Of a stretch of 9,622 nt of DNA, positions 5,422 to 9,622 are shown one piece after another. The stretch comes from Candidatus Woesearchaeota archaeon (GTDB taxonomy: Archaea; Nanobdellota; Nanobdellia; Woesearchaeales; JAFCFN01), in NCBI GenBank assembly GCA_017609245.1, contig JAFCEI010000022.1, positions 1 to 9,622 of the forward strand, given 5' to 3'. Position numbers and translations under genes: made by a program. Below the pieces are notes generated by a model, which was not told where the DNA came from, did no database searches, and was given only the letters and a program-made list of their open reading frames with translations. The stretch's first letter is position 1; each line of letters opens with the position of its first letter.

Positions 5422-6015
5422 TCATACCTTCTGCTTAAGCATGTTGATCTTGTCCTTGATCTCTTTTAGCTGAGCCTTTGTATATTTTTTGCTCAATGAA
5501 GAATATTTCTGCTCAAGCATCTTTATCCTCTCAGAAACATCAAACTTCTTGTTTTCAACAGATTTTGCCTTGACCTTTTTCTCAAGCTCTTTTATCCTCT
5601 CTGCCCTCTCTTTTTTGGCCTTGGTCATCTCAGTAATATCTTCTGTCAGCTGATTCAAGGCGAATAAGATAGAATTAAACCTGACCTCTCTTTCGTCAGC
5701 CAGCTCATCCTGCCTCTGCTTCAAGGCATTCATCTCATTCTTCAGTTCCCTGACAATGGTCGCTGTCTCGCCCTCGCTATGCAATATCTTTTTCTCATGC
5801 TCAAGAACATCAAGAATCCTTCTTTCTAATAGCTTAAACTCCCTGTCGATCTTGGCTTTAGCTGATTTATCCAAAGCAGCCTTCTTGGCCTTCTCGATCT
5901 GCTTTTTGAGCTTGGATTCAGCTTCTTCCTTCAGATGCTTTTTCTTTGCAGCTTTGGCTAGGTGCTTGTAATACTGCTTAAATGTATTTTTTGGTGCAAC
6001 ATCTATCCCAGTCAT
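5422..6015 (-). CDS. Coiled-coil protein of unknown function
   Basis: 197 aa, not recognised by motif. Nearly the whole length after residue ~12 is Lys/Glu-rich and strongly helical with heptad-like spacing, consistent with two or three long coiled-coil segments (about 20-75, 78-145, 155-197). The middle piece FNSILFALNQLTEDI is less charged and may be a packing or binding patch. No signal peptide or TM segment, so cytoplasmic. A GAGG element sits 11 nt before the ATG, and TTTTAAAA (6035-6042) could be a TATA box, so it may have its own start as well as read-through from the proline-rich gene upstream. The 68-aa membrane gene follows after 3 nt, suggesting joint action at the membrane. Confidence 0.8.
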   Translation of the reverse strand: MTGIDVAPKNTFKQYYKHLAKAAKKKHLKEEAESKLKKQIEKAKKAALDKSAKAKIDREFKLLERRILDVLEHEKKILHSEGETATIVRELKNEMNALKQRQDELADEREVRFNSILFALNQLTEDITEMTKAKKERAERIKELEKKVKAKSVENKKFDVSERIKMLEQKYSSLSKKYTKAQLKEIKDKINMLKQKV

Positions 6016-6034
6016 TTTAACGATTTCCTCAAGA

Positions 6035-6076
6035 TTTTAAAAGGCAGAAAATCTGCCAAGATTTTCTTCATCTTGG
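6035..6076 (-). promoter_or_regulatory. Overlapping hairpins between the two coiled-coil genes (terminator/attenuator-like, with possible TATA box)
   Basis: Right after the stop of the upstream gene, the minus strand can fold CCAAGA/TCTTGG (6056-6061 with 6071-6076, 9-nt loop) or GGCAGA/TCTGCC (6043-6048 with 6052-6057, 3-nt loop) followed by TTTT. The two share bases 6056-6057, so they cannot both form completely. The T-run continues into TTTTAAAA, about 24 nt before the next ATG, which could be a TATA box. The role is unproven. Confidence 0.4.
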
Positions 6077-6077
6077 A

Positions 6078-6617
6078 TTATTTAAACAAAGAAAGTCCTT
6101 TTTTCTTTTTCAGCTTCTCCTCGACCGGAAAAGGTGGCGGAGGCAAAGGCATTCCCCTGTCAGGGCCTTTGAATTCCTCGAACCTTGGCGGCGGAGGAAT
6201 GTTCATCCCAGGAGGAAATTTAGGAGGAGGCATCTTAGGCAGCCCCATGGGCTTTGGCAGTTCAGGCTTAGGAGGCAGCTTTAGCTTGGGCTTTGGCATC
6301 TTCACAGGCATCGGTTTCCTCTCTTTCATCATGTCAGCCAAAGCAACTATGCCCTCTGCTATCTTCTTGTTCTGGTCAATCAGTTCATCAACCTTTTCTT
6401 CAAGAGGTATCAGCCTCTCCTCAACAATATTCTTCTCCTGCTCTTCCAGCTTCATCTCAGCACCTGCTTCCTTGAATAAGCTTATCAAGGAATTGATAGA
6501 AGATGTCAGCTCAGTGACACTGTCTGAGATCTTTTTGATAGAAGCAGAACTTGCAGGAGTTGACTCCTTTAGTTTTTGGACTTGTTTTTTGATATTAGAT
6601 AATTGTTGTTTAGGCAT
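6078..6617 (-). CDS. Coiled-coil protein with proline-rich C-terminal tail
   Basis: 179 aa from the chosen ATG, unknown function. Residues 1-100 form an N-terminal helical/coiled-coil half (QLSNIKKQVQKLKES; then a Ser-rich turn; then ~28-100 Glu/Lys-rich). Residues ~101-164 are proline-rich and disordered, with repeated KP/LPP/PPP units (MPKPKLKLPPKPELPKP, PPPPRFEEF, LPPPPFP). The end is basic, LKKKKGLSLFK. The layout suggests a homo-oligomeric coiled coil presenting a flexible tail for partner binding. A GTG at 6626 is in frame, but the ATG at 6617 is preferred: GGTGAT (6622-6627) sits 4 nt before it and a TATA box lies about 29 nt upstream. It sits between the KaiC-like ATPase and a second coiled-coil gene. 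Confidence 0.8.
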   Translation of the reverse strand: MPKQQLSNIKKQVQKLKESTPASSASIKKISDSVTELTSSINSLISLFKEAGAEMKLEEQEKNIVEERLIPLEEKVDELIDQNKKIAEGIVALADMMKERKPMPVKMPKPKLKLPPKPELPKPMGLPKMPPPKFPPGMNIPPPPRFEEFKGPDRGMPLPPPPFPVEEKLKKKKGLSLFK

Positions 6618-6640
6618 AATTATCACCGCTTTTTTATTGG

Positions 6641-6650
6641 ATTATATAAT
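6641..6650 (-). promoter_or_regulatory. TATA box of the proline-rich coiled-coil gene
   Basis: ATTATATAAT is centred about 29 nt before the ATG at 6617. A second A/T stretch (ATATATAAA, ~6666-6675) and TTTTT (6658-6662) after the ATPase stop suggest some termination and re-initiation here. Confidence 0.5.
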
Positions 6651-6685
6651 AATCTAAGAAAAACCATTTATATATCTTTCTATTA

Positions 6686-7408
6686 TTAAACATCAGCAAA
6701 ACTAGTCTCAGTAGGATAAACTTCTATACCTTTACTGGTTATTTTATACACTCTGATCTCCTTATCATGATCAGATCCTCTCATTTTTCTTACTATTATT
6801 CCTGGAACAAATATAGAGCCCTGCCTCATTAAATACAGCACAATAACGCCATCAACGATAAACTCTTCAATACCATACCTGCTCAAATCCATGCTGTTCT
6901 CTTTTGTCTCTGACAAAAGCATTGACGTACAGCCCAGGTTAGAAAGTGAATTTGCCAAAGAAGCTAGTGCTCTTCTTCTCTCATCATCAGTTTTCAAAAG
7001 CATCGTCATCAGATTGATGCTGTCAATAACAACTCTCTTGATCTTATTCTTTTTCACAACCTCTTCAACCTCTCTGATAATGTGGGTCATATTTGCATCC
7101 ACTTTGTCCATGTATGTCTTTACAGTGGCAGCAGGCCCACCTATTAGATGAAACTGCTTTGTAAGCTCTGCTTTTTTAAGATCCATTCCAAACAAAGCCA
7201 TATCCTGGTAAATCTTTTCCTTCTGCTCTTCAAGAGTTACATAAAGCCCTGGCTCACCGTTTTTCATAACTCCATTATAAAGAAACTGCATCGCAAGTGT
7301 TGATTTTCCAGAACCGCAAGGCCCAGACAGTAAAATATTTCTTCCCTGGATCAAGCCCCCTTTCAGCATCTCATCCAAGCCAGGGATATATGTTTTAACT
7401 CTTTTCAT
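6686..7408 (-). CDS. KaiC/RAD55-like single-domain ATPase
   Basis: 240 aa, one RecA-fold domain of the KaiC-like family. Residues 1-19 carry the typical lead IPGLDEMLKGGL. Walker A is GPCGSGKST (29-37), the tandem glutamates after strand 2 are TLEE (E60, E61), and Walker B is VVIDS (D129). IVRKMRGSDHDKEIRVYKI (206-223) is the KaiC family KMRG-x-DH segment near the subunit interface. Such proteins are hexameric ATPases used in signalling or assembly; the partner here is unknown. The start is supported by AAGGAGGTG (7411-7419), and it overlaps the rhomboid gene by 14 nt, so translation is coupled. It is not a complete KaiC (one domain only) and there are no archaellum genes nearby to support ArlH/FlaH. 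Confidence 0.92.
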   Translation of the reverse strand: MKRVKTYIPGLDEMLKGGLIQGRNILLSGPCGSGKSTLAMQFLYNGVMKNGEPGLYVTLEEQKEKIYQDMALFGMDLKKAELTKQFHLIGGPAATVKTYMDKVDANMTHIIREVEEVVKKNKIKRVVIDSINLMTMLLKTDDERRRALASLANSLSNLGCTSMLLSETKENSMDLSRYGIEEFIVDGVIVLYLMRQGSIFVPGIIVRKMRGSDHDKEIRVYKITSKGIEVYPTETSFADV

Positions 7409-8003
7409 GACACCTCCTTAATGTACAGCTCTTTTTCTCAAGAGAGACCTTGTCCATCTTCGCAAACAAAAAAAACATCATGATTCCAAAGCCCAAACCT
7501 GAAAAATGCGACAATGCCTGTTCAATATCAACTACAAACTGCCCTCCAAACCCTAATGAGAGATAAGTCACGGCGCTTTTAGTAAATATCAGTGCTAAAA
7601 ACACCCCCAAAACAATCCATGCTTTAATCTTATACTTGGGAGCATCCAACGATACCAGGCCAAAACCAGCATAAATAGCAGCAGAAGCGCCCAATATTGT
7701 AAATTTGAGCAAAAACCACAGGGGCAGTATTGCCAAAAACCCTGCTAAAAAATAATTCACTGAAAAATTCTTAAATCTTGTCTTCAGTTCAACAGCTAGC
7801 ACAATTGCAATTGTAAAAGCGAGCAGATTTGTGATCAGATGTGTCAGACTAAGGTGTGAAAAAGGATGTGTAAAAAACCTCCAAAACTGGCCTTGCTCCA
7901 CCGCTGATTTGACCAAAGCAAGTTTATTGACATGACCTGGAAAAAGAAAAACAGCAACATAAACTACTGCCAACATGATTCCTAAAAAAACTAATGATTT
8001 CAA
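7395..8003 (-). CDS. Rhomboid-family intramembrane serine protease
   Basis: 202 aa with about six hydrophobic segments. The rhomboid hallmarks are present: FWRFFTHPFSH (W41, R42, H46, H50) at the loop 1 region, H55-xxx-N59 (same spacing as GlpG H150/N154, the oxyanion pair), GASA with the nucleophile S107, and the catalytic H166 in LSHFSGLGFG within the last helix. Hence probably an active protease cleaving TM segments of partner proteins. The start codon is TTG (8001-8003), whose TGA overlaps the stop of the 40-aa gene upstream (TTGA). GGTGG ~6 nt before it serves as SD. The C-terminal tail (about residues 183-202) is cytoplasmic and basic, and its last codons overlap the ATPase gene. Confidence 0.88.
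   Translation of the reverse strand: MKSLVFLGIMLAVVYVAVFLFPGHVNKLALVKSAVEQGQFWRFFTHPFSHLSLTHLITNLLAFTIAIVLAVELKTRFKNFSVNYFLAGFLAILPLWFLLKFTILGASAAIYAGFGLVSLDAPKYKIKAWIVLGVFLALIFTKSAVTYLSLGFGGQFVVDIEQALSHFSGLGFGIMMFFLFAKMDKVSLEKKSCTLRRCHEKS
7411..7419 (-). promoter_or_regulatory. Ribosome binding site of the KaiC-like gene inside the rhomboid reading frame
   Basis: AAGGAGGTG on the minus strand, with the core GGAGG 4 nt before the ATG, is within the last codons of the rhomboid gene. It fixes the ATPase start and indicates translational coupling. Confidence 0.8.
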
Positions 8004-8122
8004 TCTCTGCCACCATCTCCTCTCAATATAAACCTTCTTAGTTTGGCTTTTAATTTCTTAACATAAATCAAAAACATAGCGGCGAATATGATGCCCCCTA
8101 CTCCAAATCCTGATAAGCCCAT
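8000..8122 (-). CDS. 40-aa single-TM protein, coupled to rhomboid
   Basis: An ATG at 8120-8122 opens a 40-codon frame ending in TGA (8000-8002) that overlaps the rhomboid TTG start as TTGA. Residues 3-20 (LSGFGVGGIIFAAMFLIY) form one TM helix with glycines, followed by a basic cytoplasmic stretch KKLKAKLRRFILR. Overlap with the next gene, an upstream TATA box (8150-8155, ~30 nt away) and lack of an SD suggest a real, leaderless small gene that starts the transcript. Function unknown; a rhomboid cofactor or substrate-like helix is speculation. Confidence 0.65.
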   Translation of the reverse strand: MGLSGFGVGGIIFAAMFLIYVKKLKAKLRRFILRGDGGRD

Positions 8123-8149
8123 TTTAATAAAAACTATTTTTTATTAAGA

Positions 8150-8155
8150 TTTATA
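8150..8155 (-). promoter_or_regulatory. TATA box of the 40-aa gene/rhomboid/ATPase operon
   Basis: GGTATAAATC on the minus strand is centred about 30 nt before the ATG at 8122. It lies in the gap after the ABC-2 permease and so starts a separate transcript. Confidence 0.6.
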
Positions 8156-8171
8156 CCTTCTTTATACTCTT

Positions 8172-8177
8172 AAAAAA
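8172..8177 (-). terminator. T6 run after the ABC-2 permease
   Basis: TTTTTT lies about 31 nt past the permease stop on the minus strand, just before the TATA box of the next operon. No clear hairpin. Confidence 0.35.
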
Positions 8178-8208
8178 GATAATTGCCTTTATTACCAAAA
8201 CAAGAGAA

Positions 8209-9622
8209 TCAGTGTATCTGCCTCATATATTTTGTGGCAAACAGAGTCAGAACAAAAAACGCCGCTGCATAACCCAATAAAACAACCATTCCAGATCCCA
8301 AACTTGCAAGATTCATGTGGTGTACAAGGGATTTTCTCAACAAATTCTCGCTTATGACAAAAGGATTGAACCGAACAAGTGCCTGCGCACTTGCAGGCAT
8401 ACTTTCAATAGGGATTATTGCTCCTGAGAAAAACATGAAGAGGCTGGCCACAAATACAGAAATCAGCGTAGCACCTTCTTGTGAAGCAGAAAAATAACCG
8501 ATTGCCATTCCGAGAAAGACAAACATGCTTCCCGCCAAAAACAAGATTGCCAAAATATTCCCCAGTTCCATGACAAGCGATGACTTCAGAAAATACATCG
8601 CAATCAGGATAAAAACCCCCAATTGGAGCATAACTAGGCTGATATCAGTGATAAACCTTGCCAAAACAAAAGTCAGATGCCTTGTTGGTGAGATAAAATT
8701 CCTAAAAAAAGCCTTTGATTTCTTCTCAACCCCAATCAAAGAAGAAGAAAGTAGCACAGAAGTGAACATAACAAGCAAAACCATTAAAGTCGGAAGCGTA
8801 TAGCTAAGATAGTTTCGTTTAGCTGAAATAGGATTAATCACAGCAGTAATGGGATGCACGATATGCTCTGCATCGTTTATCTTGATCGAGTTTAGGTTGA
8901 CTATTGTTTTATTTAATGATGATCCTAAAACATGTATATTGTTAAGGTTTTGGTTTGATAACAATAAAAGATTATTGAAATTTTGATTTATTGAATTAAG
9001 TTCATCAATGCTGCCATCAATATCTGATTTAACACTGTCGAGCAAACTAATAAGTTTTGACAGAGAGCCGCTATCTGCATTATTTAAACTATCGACTGCA
9101 TTATTTAAACTATCTGCTATTTCTGAACCTGTCAAATTTAGATCATTTACATCCTCTTTTGCAGATTCTATGTCCTGTTTTATGGATGCTAGTTTACTTT
9201 CAACATCTTCTGTATTTTCATAAGAATCACTTACGTTTTCATATACTGAATTTAAAGATGATTCAAAATAACTAAGCCTATCTTGAATATCTGCCAAATC
9301 ATCACTGATTTTCCTGCTCATATCAATTATATCCCGTACCAGAATACCGTCTTTCTGAAGCGCAAGATTTGTCTGGTCCAACTTATTCAGAATATTTGCG
9401 GTGAGGTTCATGCTGATTTTAGATGACTGCGCAGAAATTTTTGATGAAAATGCATCAACAACAGCCCACGCAAGATTAACTTTAGAATAGTCTACATAAA
9501 ATTTGATCTCATTCGAGCTATTCGCGTCATCTACACTCAGATTAGCAGGGAATACTATACATATGTGAATCTTGCCCTGCTTAAGGTCCTCAACACACTG
9601 CAAATCCGAATCAAAATATACT
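8209..9622 (-). CDS. ABC-2 type transporter permease with extracytoplasmic coiled-coil domain (5' end outside window)
   Basis: The frame is open to the window edge; a TTG at 9603 is not a convincing start because the frame continues upstream (VYFDSD before it). At least 470 residues are visible. Near the N-terminus there is a piece of the extracytoplasmic beta domain (KIHICIVFP...FYVDYS), then a long Asn/Ser/Asp-rich helical coiled coil (~residues 70-250), then five hydrophobic segments: about 271-294 (LSYTLPTLMVLLVMF), 312-335, 348-372, 380-403 (ending in GAIIPIESMP, typical of ABC-2 permeases) and 435-460. A first TM segment is expected outside the window. This is the ABC2_membrane type, exporting lipids, polysaccharides or drugs; the ATPase partner should lie to the right. 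The protein stops at KYMRQIH. The coiled coil contains a 21-bp tandem duplication. Confidence 0.85.
   Translation of the reverse strand, partial: VYFDSDLQCVEDLKQGKIHICIVFPANLSVDDANSSNEIKFYVDYSKVNLAWAVVDAFSSKISAQSSKISMNLTANILNKLDQTNLALQKDGILVRDIIDMSRKISDDLADIQDRLSYFESSLNSVYENVSDSYENTEDVESKLASIKQDIESAKEDVNDLNLTGSEIADSLNNAVDSLNNADSGSLSKLISLLDSVKSDIDGSIDELNSINQNFNNLLLLSNQNLNNIHVLGSSLNKTIVNLNSIKINDAEHIVHPITAVINPISAKRNYLSYTLPTLMVLLVMFTSVLLSSSLIGVEKKSKAFFRNFISPTRHLTFVLARFITDISLVMLQLGVFILIAMYFLKSSLVMELGNILAILFLAGSMFVFLGMAIGYFSASQEGATLISVFVASLFMFFSGAIIPIESMPASAQALVRFNPFVISENLLRKSLVHHMNLASLGSGMVVLLGYAAAFFVLTLFATKYMRQIH
9075..9114. repeat. 21-bp-period tandem duplication inside the permease coiled coil
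   Basis: A 19-nt unit (CTGCATTATTTAAACTATC) occurs at 9075-9093 and again at 9096-9114, a 21-bp period. On the coding strand this gives DSLNNAVDSLNNAD, so exactly one heptad was duplicated in frame. Confidence 0.85.

Noticed and set aside
6618..6626. GTG start at 6626 for the proline-rich coiled-coil protein
   Set aside because: The GTG is part of the GGTGAT ribosome-binding sequence for the ATG at 6617, and TATA spacing also favours the ATG.
5962..6657. 231-codon plus-strand frame rich in Gly, Ser and Phe
   Set aside because: It is the antisense of the proline-rich coiled-coil gene; Pro codons read backwards give Gly-rich sequence. The minus-strand frame has an SD, a TATA box and coherent protein features.
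6686..7408. Archaellum ATPase ArlH/FlaH as identity of the KaiC-like protein
   Set aside because: No archaellum or type IV pilus genes are adjacent, and the KMRG-x-DH segment fits general KaiC/RAD55-like ATPases better.
9075..9114. CRISPR-like repeat
   Set aside because: Only two copies, 2 nt between them, inside a coding heptad region; no spacer structure.

Overview
This window looks like chromosomal DNA from an archaeon. It carries an archaeal-type glutamyl-tRNA synthetase, a canonical archaeal histone, a second very small histone-fold protein, a KaiC/RAD55-like ATPase, and an intron-containing tRNA with a bulge-helix-bulge (BHB) splice structure. Several genes have A/T-rich TATA boxes about 25-30 bases before the start codon. 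The many short, coiled-coil or membrane proteins of unknown function, the AT-rich composition and the tight packing suggest a DPANN lineage (Woesearchaeota/Pacearchaeota-like). That placement is inference, not demonstrated.

Left part (1-2050, minus strand): reading in the direction of transcription there is an archaeal histone, tRNA-Ala(GGC) with a 29-nt intron in its T-loop, a HAD-family hydrolase, a HIT-family nucleotide hydrolase, tRNA-Met(CAU), and the 5' part of a DHH-family phosphoesterase cut by the window edge just where its DHH motif should begin. Gaps are 10 nt, 8 nt, an overlap, and 24 nt, so tRNAs and mRNAs are interleaved and tRNA processing may shape mRNA ends.

Middle (2116-5183): a CrtC/AttH-type lipocalin-like protein (minus) and glutamyl-tRNA synthetase (plus) diverge from a region of about 100 bp with two back-to-back TATA boxes. 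A 54-aa histone-fold (DUF1931-like) gene follows on the plus strand with its own TATA box and a strong Shine-Dalgarno (SD) sequence, ending in a T-rich terminator.

Right part (5212-9622, minus strand): an ABC-2 type membrane permease with a long extracytoplasmic coiled-coil region (its start is outside the window) is followed by a co-oriented cluster. The cluster holds a 40-aa single-TM protein, a rhomboid intramembrane protease, a KaiC-like ATPase, a coiled-coil protein with a proline-rich tail, a coiled-coil protein, and a 68-aa two-TM protein. The first three are translationally coupled by overlaps. The cluster may be a membrane-associated module, but no function can be assigned from sequence alone. 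No CRISPR array, IS element or rRNA was seen.
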